From Blastomonas aquatica (lineage in GTDB: Bacteria > Pseudomonadota > Alphaproteobacteria > Sphingomonadales > Sphingomonadaceae), in assembly GCF_014639875.1 (NCBI RefSeq), contig NZ_BMGD01000002.1:620001-684000 (forward strand): a stretch of 64,000 bases of DNA, read 5' to 3'. The notes below the pieces were generated by a model that was given only the letters and a program-made list of their open reading frames with translations, did not search any database and was not told the origin of the DNA. This document shows positions 21,159 to 30,788 of the stretch, in pieces; positions within the stretch are counted from its first letter, which is position 1, and every line of letters begins with the position of its first letter. A program made the translations under genes and the position numbers.

Positions 21159-22241
21159 TTGGTCAAGACACCCGCTGCAAAGCCCGAACGCAAGCCTCCT
21201 GCAAAATCCGTATCTGCCGTTTTGCCCGAAGAAGGGAGCAATCATCCCCGCCCGCGCGATCCGCAGCGGCATGAGGCCACACAGGACGAGCTGCTCCATT
21301 TCTACAAGGAAATGCTGCTCATCCGCCGCTTTGAAGAGCGCGCCGGCCAGCTGTATGGCCTGGGTCTGATCGGCGGCTTCTGCCATCTGTATATCGGTCA
21401 GGAAGCCGTCGCGGTCGGGCTGCAATCGGCGCTGACGCCAGGCAGGGACAGCGTGATCACCGGATATCGCGATCATGGCCACATGCTGGCCTATGGTATC
21501 GATCCCAAGGTCATCATGGCCGAACTGACCGGCAGAGGCGCGGGAATTTCGCGCGGCAAGGGCGGGTCGATGCATATGTTCTCGACCGAGCACAAGTTCT
21601 ACGGCGGTCACGGCATCGTCGGCGCACAGGTCCCGCTCGGCGCGGGGCTCGCCTTCGGGCATAAATACACCGAGGACGGCGGCGTGTGCATGGCCTATTT
21701 CGGTGATGGCGCGGCCAACCAGGGCCAAGTGTATGAAAGCTTCAACATGGCCGCGCTGTGGAAGCTTCCGATCATCTTCGTGATCGAGAACAACGGCTAT
21801 GCGATGGGCACCAAGGTATCGCGCAGTAGCGCCGAGACCGAATTCTATCGGCGCGGCGATTCCTTTCGGATACCCGGCATGCAGGTCAATGGCATGGACG
21901 TGCTTGAAGTGCGCGGCGCGGCCGAGGCGGCGCTGGAATATGTCCGCGGCGGCAACGGCCCGTTGTTGATGGAACTCAAGACCTATCGCTATCGTGGCCA
22001 TTCGATGTCCGATCCTGCCAAGTATCGCAGCCGCGAGGAAGTGCAGAACATGAAGGACACGTCGGATCCAATCGAGGCGGCGAAGGCCGAGCTGCTCAAG
22101 ATGGGCGTCACCGAAGAGACGCTGAAGTCGATCGACAAGGACATCCGCAAGACGGTCAGCGAGGCGGCGGACTTTGCCGAAACCTCGCCCGAACCGGACC
22201 CGTCCGATCTGTATACCGATGTGCTGGTGGAGCAATATTGA
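21159..22241 (+). CDS. pdhA: Pyruvate dehydrogenase E1 component, alpha subunit
   Basis: 360 residues from a TTG at 21159, chosen because GAAAGG lies 10 bases upstream and the frame before it is not conserved; the open frame goes back to 21042. Thiamine-diphosphate features are [42 protein letters not shown] and [13 protein letters not shown], with [15 protein letters not shown] near the end. With PdhB it forms the E1 heterotetramer that decarboxylates pyruvate. The TGA overlaps pdhB's ATG by one base (TGATG). Confidence 0.97.
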   Translation: MVKTPAAKPERKPPAKSVSAVLPEEGSNHPRPRDPQRHEATQDELLHFYKEMLLIRRFEERAGQLYGLGLIGGFCHLYIGQEAVAVGLQSALTPGRDSVITGYRDHGHMLAYGIDPKVIMAELTGRGAGISRGKGGSMHMFSTEHKFYGGHGIVGAQVPLGAGLAFGHKYTEDGGVCMAYFGDGAANQGQVYESFNMAALWKLPIIFVIENNGYAMGTKVSRSSAETEFYRRGDSFRIPGMQVNGMDVLEVRGAAEAALEYVRGGNGPLLMELKTYRYRGHSMSDPAKYRSREEVQNMKDTSDPIEAAKAELLKMGVTEETLKSIDKDIRKTVSEAADFAETSPEPDPSDLYTDVLVEQY

Positions 22242-23635
22242 TGGCCATCGAACTGAAAATGCCCGCGCTTTCGCCGACCATGGAAGAAGGCACGTTGGCC
22301 AAATGGCTGGTCAAGGAAGGCGACATCGTTGCCTCTGGCGACATTCTGGCCGAAATCGAGACCGACAAGGCGACGATGGAATTCGAGGCGGTCGACGAAG
22401 GCACGATCACCAAGATCCTGATCGCCGAAGGCACCGACAACGTGAAGGTCGGCGCGGTCATCGCGATGATCGCTGCTGAGGGTGAGGACGCACCGTCGCC
22501 AGCGCCCGAAGCTTCACCCGCTCCAGCCGCAGAGCCCAAGGCCGAGCCCGAGGCTGGCAAGTCCGAATCGCCGACCGAGGATTCGAAGATCGTTCCTGAA
22601 ACCCCCAAGCGCGCACCGGTGAGCGATCCTGCGATCCCCGAAGGCACCAAGATGGTTTCGACCACGGTGCGCGAGGCTTTGCGCGATGCGATGGCGGAGG
22701 AAATGCGCCGCGACGATCGCGTGTTCGTGATGGGCGAAGAAGTTGCCGAGTATCAGGGCGCGTACAAGGTCACCCAAGGACTGCTCGAGGAATTCGGCGC
22801 GCGCCGGGTGATCGATACGCCGATCACCGAATACGGCTTTGCCGGTATCGGCGCGGGCGCGGCGATGGGTGGCCTGCGTCCGGTGATCGAGTTCATGACC
22901 TTCAATTTCGCGATGCAGGCGATCGACCACATCATCAACTCTGCGGCCAAGACCAACTATATGTCGGGCGGCCAGATGCGCTGCCCGGTGGTGTTCCGCG
23001 GACCCAATGGCGCGGCCAGCCGCGTCGGCGCCCAGCACAGCCAGAACTTCGGTCCCTGGTATGCCAGCGTTCCGGGTCTGATCGTGATCGCGCCTTATGA
23101 CTCAGCCGATGCCAAGGGCCTGCTCAAGGCCGCGATCCGCACCGAGGATCCGGTGGTGTTCCTCGAAAACGAGCTGGTCTATGGCCGCAGCTTCGATGTG
23201 CCTGCGCTCGACGACCATGTCCTGCCGATCGGCAAGGCGCGCATCATGCGCGCCGGGGCCGATGTCACGCTGGTCAGCTATTCGATCGGGGTTGCGATTG
23301 CGCTCGACGCTGCCGAAAAGCTGGCAGGCGAGGGCATCGAGGCCGAGGTCATCGATCTGCGTACGCTGCGCCCGCTCGATACCGTAACGGTGCTCGAAAG
23401 CCTGAAGAAGACCAACCGCATGGTCGTTGTCGAAGAGGGCTGGCCGGTTTGCTCGATCTCCAGCGAAATCATAGCGGTAGCGATGGAGCAGGGCTTCGAT
23501 GATCTCGATGCACCGGTGCTGCGCGTCACCAACGAGGACGTGCCGCTGCCTTATGCAGCGAACCTGGAAAAGCTGGCGCTGGTTGATAGTGCCCGCGTGA
23601 TCAAGGCGGTCAAGAAGGTCTGCTACCGGGATTGA
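22241..23635 (+). CDS. pdhB: Pyruvate dehydrogenase E1 component, beta subunit, with N-terminal lipoyl domain
   Basis: 464 residues. Residues 1-80 are a lipoyl domain with the modified Lys43 in [12 protein letters not shown]. An Ala/Pro/Glu-rich linker of about 60 residues follows, then the E1-beta fold ([50 protein letters not shown]-free [15 protein letters not shown]). A lipoylated E1-beta is typical of Alphaproteobacteria such as Zymomonas and Sinorhizobium. E2 and E3 are not in the window. Translation is probably coupled to pdhA. Confidence 0.97.
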   Translation: MAIELKMPALSPTMEEGTLAKWLVKEGDIVASGDILAEIETDKATMEFEAVDEGTITKILIAEGTDNVKVGAVIAMIAAEGEDAPSPAPEASPAPAAEPKAEPEAGKSESPTEDSKIVPETPKRAPVSDPAIPEGTKMVSTTVREALRDAMAEEMRRDDRVFVMGEEVAEYQGAYKVTQGLLEEFGARRVIDTPITEYGFAGIGAGAAMGGLRPVIEFMTFNFAMQAIDHIINSAAKTNYMSGGQMRCPVVFRGPNGAASRVGAQHSQNFGPWYASVPGLIVIAPYDSADAKGLLKAAIRTEDPVVFLENELVYGRSFDVPALDDHVLPIGKARIMRAGADVTLVSYSIGVAIALDAAEKLAGEGIEAEVIDLRTLRPLDTVTVLESLKKTNRMVVVEEGWPVCSISSEIIAVAMEQGFDDLDAPVLRVTNEDVPLPYAANLEKLALVDSARVIKAVKKVCYRD

Positions 23636-23678
23636 GTCTGATCGGTGACCGGATCACCCGATCCGGTCACCGTCAGAC
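23636..23678. terminator. Bidirectional terminator between pdhB and the Tad genes
   Basis: Nested arms GTCTGA/TCAGAC outside and CGGTGACCGGAT/ATCCGGTCACCG inside form a stem of about 18 bp with a six-base loop. It overlaps the last codons of the minus-strand TadE-like gene (stop at 23673) and starts directly after the pdhB stop. It would serve both converging operons. Confidence 0.75.
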
Positions 23679-24536
23679 TTTGACGCAGATCAGTCCCGCA
23701 ACACAAAGTCCCTTGCCGGGATTGTTGGGGTTCGTACCTCCGCTATGACCCGGATATGCGCTGGGATTGGCTGCGGCAGCGTTTGATGCAGCCTGCGCTG
23801 AGGCAATGGCTGCATCGGATGTTTGCGGCAGGATTGCATCGAACTTGTCGCATGTCGACTTGCGACCGGAGGACACATTGTCCGATGGTGGCTTGCCGAT
23901 CTCACGGCTGTCACGCACGATATAGGCAGCTTCCTGTTGGAGCGCGCGTTCTTCCATGAACATGCTGCCGAACAGCGGATAATAGGTATAGCTGAGTTCG
24001 ACGTACATTACCGCAGTGCCGGGCGTAGCTTTCACCTGGTCGCCTGCAGGGCCCATTCCCTGAAAGCCGGTACCGGTCTTTCCAGTGCCTTCGGCACCGT
24101 AGTTGGGCTCGTCGAACTGCATCCCCTTGCAGCGCTGCCACATGATCGTCTGGCCACCCTGTGCATTGACTTCAAGGCTCGAGAGAATGGTGCGGCCATC
24201 CTGATACAGATCGGTAGCCCCGGCCTGCAGCGCTGCAGCCTGAAAAACATCGTTGATCTGCTGTTCGCTGATCACTTTGGCGCCGAGCGTTGCGTTGAGC
24301 GTTCCGATCCGTGAGGCGTTATCGGCCATGTTGAGCGCGATCTGGCTCATCTTCATCTGGGTAATCGCAAGGTTGGATACCTCGACCCCGTAAAATCCCA
24401 GCCCCATGAAGATGGGCAAGGTGAAGGCGAATTCGATCAGCGCAAGGCCGGACCGGTCCTGCCGCAGCTTGCGGACGAACTGTTTGCCGCGCACCAGAAT
24501 GCCGGACTGGTGGAACGGGAGCTGGACAGCGGTCAT
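23673..24536 (-). CDS. TadE/TadF-like pilus assembly protein
   Basis: 287 residues. A basic cytoplasmic N-terminus is followed by the TadE-like signature around residues 29-55: RSGLALIEFAFTLPIFMGLG, a single hydrophobic anchor with Glu, as in pseudopilins. The rest is extracytoplasmic. A C-terminal low-complexity Ala/Asn/Gly/Pro stretch precedes two Cys (GLCVAGLICVKV). It is the last of three genes overlapping by ATGA, so it is translated with the upstream TadE. The rest of the Tad machinery (tadA-C, rcpAC, prepilin) is absent from the window. Confidence 0.82.
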   Translation of the reverse strand: MTAVQLPFHQSGILVRGKQFVRKLRQDRSGLALIEFAFTLPIFMGLGFYGVEVSNLAITQMKMSQIALNMADNASRIGTLNATLGAKVISEQQINDVFQAAALQAGATDLYQDGRTILSSLEVNAQGGQTIMWQRCKGMQFDEPNYGAEGTGKTGTGFQGMGPAGDQVKATPGTAVMYVELSYTYYPLFGSMFMEERALQQEAAYIVRDSREIGKPPSDNVSSGRKSTCDKFDAILPQTSDAAIASAQAASNAAAANPSAYPGHSGGTNPNNPGKGLCVAGLICVKV

Positions 24537-25132
24537 GTGCAGATCACTTCCTTGGTTTCGGATGCCTGGTCGCCATAAGGCTGGTTGCGCAGCACGGTTG
24601 CAGAGGCGATGGTTGCTCTCCCGCTCATCCCGATCAGGTTGTAGAGCGGGAACTTGCGATCATAGTTCATCCGCACGGTATAGAGCACGACGTCGCGCGC
24701 GCCGCCGACGCCGTCCTTGCCAAGGTCTGCGTCCCATGTGCCGTTGCCGTTTTCATCGGTAAAGCACTCGCCTGCATCGCGAACGCCGTTGCTGTTCTTG
24801 TCTTCGAAATCCTCGGGCAGACCGACCTTGGCAAAGTCGCGATAGTTGCGGCGTTCGTAGGTGAAGTCGGCTCCGGTAGCGATCGGGCCCAGATTTTCCG
24901 TCACCTTGGCGTCGAGCGTGTTGACCGCGCTGGTCCCCGTCTCGAGCGCGGAGTCACGCCCGGCTTTCTGCACTGCGCCGTCTAATATGGCGCGCGCATA
25001 GACGTTGTAGCCCAGGTCGAATACGCCCAGCAGCAGCATGATGAAGGTCGGTGCAATCAGGCCGAATTCGGTGGCTGACACCCCGCGCCGGTCCTGCGTC
25101 GCCCGCTTGATGAAACCGAGATGTCCCATCAT
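24533..25132 (-). CDS. TadE-like pilus assembly protein
   Basis: 199 residues. The N-terminal TadE domain reads RRGVSATEFGLIAPTFIMLL (about residues 16-35), with Glu at the +5-like position of the anchor. The extracytoplasmic part contains an Asp/Asn-rich loop DFEDKNSNGVRDAGECF and a second DENGNGTWD, which look like EF-hand-like or dockerin-like calcium loops. This suggests Ca2+ binding; that is inference. It overlaps both neighbours by ATGA. Confidence 0.82.
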   Translation of the reverse strand: MMGHLGFIKRATQDRRGVSATEFGLIAPTFIMLLLGVFDLGYNVYARAILDGAVQKAGRDSALETGTSAVNTLDAKVTENLGPIATGADFTYERRNYRDFAKVGLPEDFEDKNSNGVRDAGECFTDENGNGTWDADLGKDGVGGARDVVLYTVRMNYDRKFPLYNLIGMSGRATIASATVLRNQPYGDQASETKEVICT

Positions 25133-27099
25133 TTGGTCAGCCTCAGTTCGGAGATCTGCTTGGCGATGTTCTGGAACGCAGTGTTCAACGCGGTGCTATT
25201 GGCCGCCGTATAGGCACTGCCCGTGCTGGCACAGGTCTGCAGATCATTGGTCAGCGTGGTTCCGAACGCGATCACCCAAAGCCGGATGCCCTTGCCCTTG
25301 ATCGCCTCGCAGATCGCCAGATAGCGGCGGCGCTGCCGCTCCAGCTGGGTTGGGTTGTTGCTTCCGCCGGTCACGCGACGGTCCAGCGACTCGGTGCCAT
25401 ACATGCTGGCGACGAAGTCATAGCTGGTCAGCTCGCCGTCCGTCATGAAGATCACATGGCGACCGACCGACCCGCCGTTACCGGGCGAAGCGTTGACGTT
25501 CGATGCAAAGATCCCTTGGGGCGAGGCTATGCGCGCGCCCCACAGCAGTCCGACGTCATGATAGGTGCCACCCACTGCGACCAGTGAGTTGACGTATGAC
25601 TGAACCTCGGTGCGCGCCATCGTCGAGAGCAGGCGGGCCTTGCTGGGGCAGGCGGTCGAGCGTGATCCATTTCGCTGAAAATAGACCTGCTCCCAATAGG
25701 GGCGCCATTTGGTGGCATCACTGCTGGGGGCGGCATCGATGTTCAGATCATGTGCGTTGGTGCTGCCATCGACCGTGATGCCGTTGGAGCCATAAGCAAT
25801 CACGCTTCCTGCGATGGTGTCGCGTTCCTCGATGCATCCGGCCCAACGGCTGGTGCTATTGTTGATTTCGCTTGGGGTCAGCACAGCCGGATTGGCGGTC
25901 TTGATCGAGCGCACGAAATCATAGGTCGGGTAAGTGCGTTGCATGTATTCCCAGCGCACGAATGTCGAGCCCGGTTCCTGCGTGGTGGATTCGGTTTCCA
26001 CCGTCCTCTGCCGCACGCATTGCTTGTCGTTGTAGTCGCTCCAGCCCGATGCCCGCCCACCCCAGCTGTAAGCCGTGTAGCTGGTCTTTGTCGTCAAACC
26101 CCCCGACGTGGATTCAATCGGAGTGCCTGAAGGATTGGGATTAAAACCATAGCCCCAGCCACCTCTGTTATCTCCATAGTTGACGCAGTTCTGGAGGGAG
26201 ATGTTGGTTCCTCCGCCAGACACGGTGCTGTGGTTCCGGGTCGGACAGCTAAACGATTGGTTGCCACCAAACACCTGGCAATCGACTGCGGTGGTGCGCC
26301 ATATTGCGCGGCGCGACTGATAGTTCCAGCTATCGGCAGTATTGCCACCGTTCATCCAGGTCTGGTTGGTGTCGTACAGGATCTCGCCGACATTGACATT
26401 GGTAGAATAGGGCACAAACCCATAGCGGATACGCGCAAGGCTCCCAGTCGCGGCGTTGGCCAGCGTGTCATAAAAGCTCATGACCGAGTTGCGCAGCGCG
26501 GTGATCTTGACGATCGAGCCTCCGCCACCGACCGGAATGGAATCGTTCATCGATCCGGTGACATCGAGCACGAAGGTAACGTCCGAGTTGCTGAGGTTGA
26601 GTTCGGCCTCGCAGGCGACATCGATCGGGATCGTTTCCTTGCCGAACATTCCCATGATCGCGGTTGGCATTATCGTCGAGGCGGTGCCCAGCACCTTGCT
26701 GGTGCCCGAAGGATTGGTGGTAACGAACGACACGTCGGTTGTGTCATTATACCCTTCCTTGAAATTGATGTCGAAAAAGTCCTGTGCCTGAGCCTTGGCA
26801 GCCTCCGAATAGTTGCTTTGCTGCATGGCGCGTCGTCCGGCGAGAACCCCTGCGTCGCAGGCCTGCTGGATCCGTGACTTGACCATATAGGCGCGGCTCA
26901 TGTCGACCGCGCCGCCGATCATCGCCGCCATCGGCAAGATGCTGGCTGCGACGATCGGCAGCACGTTGCCGCGCTTCGAGGCGATCAGTCGGTTGAGCGC
27001 CGGGCGGGAGTGCGAAAGCCAAGCAACCTTGCCGGGTACAACAAAGTGTGCGGCCATGGCGTCGACGCCAGGCGATGTATCGATGCTGCGGATCGTCAT
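25129..27099 (-). CDS. TadG-like protein with von Willebrand factor A domain
   Basis: 656 residues; a second ATG at 27057 is possible. After a short basic stretch an N-terminal TadG/Flp-associated anchor is seen (RGNVLPIVAASILPMAAMIG, about residues 44-63). It is followed by DMSRAYMVKSRIQQACDAG, which is characteristic of TadG. The vWA domain starts with the MIDAS motif FVLDVTGSMND (about residue 178) and continues to the C-terminus with FMTDGEL and LWVIAFGT. A long Asn/Gly/Trp-rich insert with several Cys lies in the middle. It heads the operon with two TadE-type genes and probably acts as a surface or periplasmic pilus accessory. Confidence 0.88.
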   Translation of the reverse strand: MTIRSIDTSPGVDAMAAHFVVPGKVAWLSHSRPALNRLIASKRGNVLPIVAASILPMAAMIGGAVDMSRAYMVKSRIQQACDAGVLAGRRAMQQSNYSEAAKAQAQDFFDINFKEGYNDTTDVSFVTTNPSGTSKVLGTASTIMPTAIMGMFGKETIPIDVACEAELNLSNSDVTFVLDVTGSMNDSIPVGGGGSIVKITALRNSVMSFYDTLANAATGSLARIRYGFVPYSTNVNVGEILYDTNQTWMNGGNTADSWNYQSRRAIWRTTAVDCQVFGGNQSFSCPTRNHSTVSGGGTNISLQNCVNYGDNRGGWGYGFNPNPSGTPIESTSGGLTTKTSYTAYSWGGRASGWSDYNDKQCVRQRTVETESTTQEPGSTFVRWEYMQRTYPTYDFVRSIKTANPAVLTPSEINNSTSRWAGCIEERDTIAGSVIAYGSNGITVDGSTNAHDLNIDAAPSSDATKWRPYWEQVYFQRNGSRSTACPSKARLLSTMARTEVQSYVNSLVAVGGTYHDVGLLWGARIASPQGIFASNVNASPGNGGSVGRHVIFMTDGELTSYDFVASMYGTESLDRRVTGGSNNPTQLERQRRRYLAICEAIKGKGIRLWVIAFGTTLTNDLQTCASTGSAYTAANSTALNTAFQNIAKQISELRLTK

Positions 27100-27224
27100 G
27101 GTTTATGGATGCCCCTGTCGCGTATCGGGCCTTCTACGCGGCCAATGGTAAGCAGCCTTAAAAGGGAGATGGTTACCTTGATCTTTACCTTGATCCGGCC
27201 CGGTTTATAGTGGATCGCGCGGGC

Positions 27225-27887
27225 ATGAACGCGCCCGATATCCCCGTTTCACCGCTGGTGACGCTCGCCAGCAGCTACGGCGACGCGCAGATGCGGTCTT
27301 GGTGCCACGCGCTTTTCGCCTTCGATGCTCAGATTGCCGGGATCGTTCTGCAGGCCCGTGAACCGATGTTGGCACGCATCCGCCTCCAATGGTGGCATGA
27401 CGTCATCAGTAAAAGCGCCGCCGAGCGGCCCTCGGCCAACCCCGTGCTCGCTGCACTGCTGCCGCTGGAGGCGCAGGGGCTTGATCTGCAGACTGCGCTC
27501 GGCCCGGTGATCCGCGGCTGGGAGGCAGCGCTTGAACTGGACGATGCCGAGGCGGTCCAGGATTTTGCATCGGGCAGGGGCGCGCTGATAAGCGCTTTTC
27601 ACCCACTGGCACCCGAAGTTGGCCGCGATGAACTGGACCGCACAGGGCGCGCCTGGGCGCTTTGGGACATGGTGCGCTTTCACAGGCGAACATCTGCGCT
27701 CGATAGTGCCCTGCTGCCCCTCGATGCCGCCGCGCTGGCTGGGACGAGGTTACCCCGCAAGCTGCGGCCCATATCGGTGATCGCACGTGCGGTGCAGCTT
27801 GACATCGCGCGGGGCGAGTTGGATCGTCCGTGGGGCAGCCCCGGCGTCTTTATCGGCTTGGTCTGGCATGGTCTGACGGGTCGGTAA
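27225..27887 (+). CDS. Squalene/phytoene synthase-like domain protein (short, probably non-catalytic)
   Basis: 220 residues from ATG 27225 (GTG at 27210 is possible). LFAFDAQIAGIVLQAREPML and RIRLQWWHDVIS are characteristic of the squalene/phytoene synthase superfamily. The two DxxxD motifs that bind prenyl diphosphate are not visible, and the protein is shorter than true synthases (about 290 residues). It resembles the NDUFAF6-type branch, which works in complex I assembly in mitochondria. Function here is therefore uncertain. The gene is divergent from tadG and followed by an EF-hand gene. Confidence 0.7.
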   Translation: MNAPDIPVSPLVTLASSYGDAQMRSWCHALFAFDAQIAGIVLQAREPMLARIRLQWWHDVISKSAAERPSANPVLAALLPLEAQGLDLQTALGPVIRGWEAALELDDAEAVQDFASGRGALISAFHPLAPEVGRDELDRTGRAWALWDMVRFHRRTSALDSALLPLDAAALAGTRLPRKLRPISVIARAVQLDIARGELDRPWGSPGVFIGLVWHGLTGR

Positions 27888-27921
27888 CCACGACCCGTTG
27901 CAGGCGGGAAGGGGGCGGACG

Positions 27922-28374
27922 ATGCGCATGCTGTTTGGCGGTCTGGCGGCGATCGCTTTGATCATCGGCGGCTTCTTCGCAATCCGAGCGCAGCAGCAGG
28001 ACGATGATCTGGCGGAAATTGCAGCGCCGCCGCCGCCCGATGCTGACGATACAGCGCTGCCATTGGCCGACCCCGGCATGCTGCGCGGCCCGGCCCCGCC
28101 AGAGGCAACCGAGATGACTCGCGAACAGCGGCGCTTTGCGCGCTATGACCGCAACGGCGACCGCATCATCACCCGCGAAGAATTGCTCGCCAGCCGCACC
28201 AAGGCGTTCAAGGCGCTCGATACCGACGGCAACAACCTGCTGACATTTGAGGAGTGGGCGGTCGCCACCTCGGATCGCTTCGCCGCTGCAGATCGCGACG
28301 GCAATGGTAGGCTGTCACCCGAAGAATTTGCCACGACCAAGCCAAAGCGGCCCGTAACCCGCTGCAAATGCTGA
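27922..28374 (+). CDS. EF-hand calcium-binding protein, membrane-anchored or exported
   Basis: 150 residues from MRMLFGGLAAIALIIGGFFA, which is a signal or anchor sequence. A Pro/Asp-rich linker follows. Three EF-hand loops are plain: DRNGDRIITREE, DTDGNNLLTFEE and DRDGNGRLSPEE (about residues 74, 95 and 120). Calcium binding is well supported; a downstream role is not. Its stop (28372-28374) is immediately followed by the stop of trmFO on the other strand with no spacing. Confidence 0.88.
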   Translation: MRMLFGGLAAIALIIGGFFAIRAQQQDDDLAEIAAPPPPDADDTALPLADPGMLRGPAPPEATEMTREQRRFARYDRNGDRIITREELLASRTKAFKALDTDGNNLLTFEEWAVATSDRFAAADRDGNGRLSPEEFATTKPKRPVTRCKC

Positions 28375-29745
28375 TCATTCCGCGGCGATGGCTTCGGGTT
28401 CGCCGTTGATCCAGCGCTGCAGGTCGGCGCGGGCGCGCGAGGTATAGGCCTCCTTGCGCTGCTTCTTGTGCACCTTGCCCTCGGGCGGTGGAAACAGCCC
28501 GAAATTGACGTTCATCGGCTGAAAGTCGCTCGCCTCGGCGCCGCCGGTGATATGGCCCAGCAGTGCACCCAGCGCAGTCGTGATGGGCGGGGAGTCCAAG
28601 GTGCGGCCCTGCAGTTCCGCCGCGGCAAAGCGCCCCGCGAGCAGCCCGATGCTGGCGCTCTCCACATAGCCCTCGCACCCGGTCATCTGCCCGGCAAAGC
28701 GGATGTGCGGCGCGGATTTGAGCCGAAGCTGTTCGTCGAGCAGGCGCGGAGAGTTAATGAAGGTGTTGCGATGGAGACCGCCAAGCCGGGCGAACTCGGC
28801 CTTCTCGAGCCCCGGGATGGTGCGGAACAGCTCGACCTGCGCGCCGTGCTTGAGCTTGGTCTGGAAGCCGACCATGTTCCACAAGGTGCCAAGCTTGTTG
28901 TCCTGCCGCAGCTGCACCACTGCATAGGGCCAGCGCCCGGTACGCGGATTGTCGAGCCCGACCGGCTTCATGGGACCGTAGCGTAGCGTTTCGACCCCGC
29001 GTGACGCCATGACCTCGATCGGCATGCAGCCCTCGAAATAGGGAGTATCCTTCTCCCACTGCTTGAACTCGGTCTTGTCGCCATCCATCAGACCCTGGTG
29101 GAAGGCAAGGTACTGCTCCTTGTCCATCGGGCAGTTGATATAGTCCTTGCCGTCACCCTCGGGCCCGACCTTGTCCCAGCGGCTCGCCATCCAGCAGATG
29201 TCCATGTCGATGCTGTCGCGGTGGATGATCGGGGCGATCGCATCAAAGAACGCCAAAGCATCTTCGCCGGTCGCCGCACCGATCGATTGCGCCAGCGTCA
29301 TTGCGGTCAGCGGCCCAGTGGCGATAATCGTCGGCCCCGCTTCGGGGAGATTGTCTACCCGCTCGCGCACGATCTGGATGTTCGGATGGTTTTCCAAGGC
29401 CTTGGTGACATGATCTGAAAAGATATCACGGTCCACGGCAAGCGCTGATCCGGCGGGCACCTTGGATTTTTCCGCTGACGCCATGATCAGCGATCCCAAG
29501 GTCCGCATCTCCTGGTGCAGCAGGCCGACGGCATTGCGGTCGGCATCGTCTGAGCGGAAGCTGTTCGAGCAGACGAGTTCGGCGAGGCCTTCGGTCTGGT
29601 GCGCAGGCGTCATCTCGCCGCTGCCGCGCATTTCGGACAGCTTTACCTTGATGCCGGCCTCGGCAAGCTGCCATGCCGCCTCGGATCCGGCGAGCCCGCC
29701 GCCGATAATGTGAATCTGGTGTTCGAATGTCTGTGTGTTGGTCAT
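28375..29745 (-). CDS. trmFO: Methylenetetrahydrofolate-tRNA-(uracil-5-)-methyltransferase TrmFO
   Basis: 456 residues. An N-terminal FAD-binding Rossmann motif [19 protein letters not shown] is followed by the family signature [20 protein letters not shown] and CSNSFRSDD. Later motifs are [47 protein letters not shown] and a [16 protein letters not shown] segment. It forms 5-methyluridine at position 54 in the T-loop of tRNA using methylenetetrahydrofolate and FADH2. The gene converges on the EF-hand gene with zero bases between the stop codons. Confidence 0.97.
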   Translation of the reverse strand: MTNTQTFEHQIHIIGGGLAGSEAAWQLAEAGIKVKLSEMRGSGEMTPAHQTEGLAELVCSNSFRSDDADRNAVGLLHQEMRTLGSLIMASAEKSKVPAGSALAVDRDIFSDHVTKALENHPNIQIVRERVDNLPEAGPTIIATGPLTAMTLAQSIGAATGEDALAFFDAIAPIIHRDSIDMDICWMASRWDKVGPEGDGKDYINCPMDKEQYLAFHQGLMDGDKTEFKQWEKDTPYFEGCMPIEVMASRGVETLRYGPMKPVGLDNPRTGRWPYAVVQLRQDNKLGTLWNMVGFQTKLKHGAQVELFRTIPGLEKAEFARLGGLHRNTFINSPRLLDEQLRLKSAPHIRFAGQMTGCEGYVESASIGLLAGRFAAAELQGRTLDSPPITTALGALLGHITGGAEASDFQPMNVNFGLFPPPEGKVHKKQRKEAYTSRARADLQRWINGEPEAIAAE

Positions 29746-29857
29746 ACCGGTGCAAATAGCGCGGGCGACGGCTTTTGCACAGGGTGCGTTGCACGGCTTG
29801 CCTTCGCGCGGCGATCAATGGCATCACGCAACCCAATTCACGAAGGGCAGGGGCATC

Positions 29858-30529
29858 ATGGTCGTCAAACGCGCACTGGTCGAATCGCGGCCCTGGCTGC
29901 TGCTTAGCCTCATTGCTGCGATCAGCTATTATTTCGTCAGCGACGCGCAGATCCCTGGTTTGTACATGATGCTGTGGAAGGGGCTGGGGGTGGCGTTCCT
30001 TGGCGTATTCGCCTTGGCGCGGCACCATTCGCTCGACGGGCGGCTGTTGGGCGGCATCATGGCTCTGGGCGCAATCGGCGATATGCTGATCGAGATCGAC
30101 CTCATTTACGGCGCCATCGCGTTCCTGCTCGGCCATATTGTCGCGATCGTGCTGTATGCGCGGCATCGGCGGCGGATGGTGACCCCCAGCCAGCGGATGC
30201 TCGCGATCATATTGGTCCCAGCCGTTGTGCTGATCGCCTGGGCGCTACCGATCGACCGCGCCAGCGCACCCGGCATCGCGCTCTACAGCCTGTTCCTCGC
30301 CGTCATGGCGGCGATGGCGTGGACCAGCGATTTTCCCCGCTATCGTGTCGGCACGGGCGCGCTGATGTTTGTCGCCTCCGACCTGCTGATCTTCGCGCGC
30401 TTCGGACCGCTCGAGGGATCGGTGCTGCCCGACTGGCTGATCTGGCCGCTGTATTATTTCGGCCAGTTCCTGATCTGCACCGGCGTGATCCAGTCGCTGC
30501 GCCACCGCGATCCGCGCGCGGCGGGTTGA
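29858..30529 (+). CDS. YhhN-family (lysoplasmalogenase-like) membrane protein
   Basis: 223 residues from MVVKRALVESRPWLLL, preceded by GAAGGGCAGGGG. About seven to eight hydrophobic helices are visible. Conserved acidic residues of the family occur in LGAIGDMLIEID and FVASDLLIFAR. Eukaryotic TMEM86 members and a Legionella homologue cleave lysoplasmalogens; activity in this organism is not shown. Its TGA lies inside the -35 element of the downstream toxin-antitoxin promoter. Confidence 0.85.
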   Translation: MVVKRALVESRPWLLLSLIAAISYYFVSDAQIPGLYMMLWKGLGVAFLGVFALARHHSLDGRLLGGIMALGAIGDMLIEIDLIYGAIAFLLGHIVAIVLYARHRRRMVTPSQRMLAIILVPAVVLIAWALPIDRASAPGIALYSLFLAVMAAMAWTSDFPRYRVGTGALMFVASDLLIFARFGPLEGSVLPDWLIWPLYYFGQFLICTGVIQSLRHRDPRAAG

Positions 30530-30554
30530 GACGCCTTACCGAATCTGTTATAAC
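30526..30554 (+). promoter_or_regulatory. Sigma-70-type promoter and operator of the AbrB/Doc module (predicted leaderless)
   Basis: TTGAGA (30526-30531), a 17-base spacer and TATAAC (30549-30554) make a near-consensus promoter. The -10 lies within the palindrome GTTATAAC (30547-30554), a likely operator for the AbrB-fold antitoxin. The expected start site is 6-8 bases after the -10, which is at the ATG (30561). No Shine-Dalgarno sequence lies before the ATG, so the message should be leaderless. Confidence 0.7.
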
Positions 30555-30560
30555 ATTTGT

Positions 30561-30788
30561 ATGAACAAGCCCCTCAAGCTCATCAAGATCGGCAACTCGA
30601 CCGGAGTGATCCTCCCCAAGGACGTCCTCGCGCACCTCAACCTTGCGCAGGGCGATGAGGTGTCTGTGGTCAAACAAGCCGACGGCATCGCGCTCAAATC
30701 GGCAGATCCGGATTTCGACCAGCAAATGGCGACCGCGCGTGACGTGATGGACCGTTATCGCAACGCTCTGCGCGAATTGGCCAAGTGA
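30561..30788 (+). CDS. AbrB/MazE-fold antitoxin
   Basis: 75 residues. The N-terminal swapped-hairpin DNA-binding domain reads LIKIGNSTGVILPKDVLAHL (residues 7-26), characteristic of the MazE/AbrB/SpoVT fold, then GDEVSVVKQADGIAL. The C-terminal 30 residues would wrap the toxin. Its TGA is followed directly by the toxin ATG. Pairing with a Doc-type toxin gives the hybrid phd/doc-like arrangement seen in many proteobacteria. It probably represses its own promoter at GTTATAAC. Confidence 0.92.
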   Translation: MNKPLKLIKIGNSTGVILPKDVLAHLNLAQGDEVSVVKQADGIALKSADPDFDQQMATARDVMDRYRNALRELAK

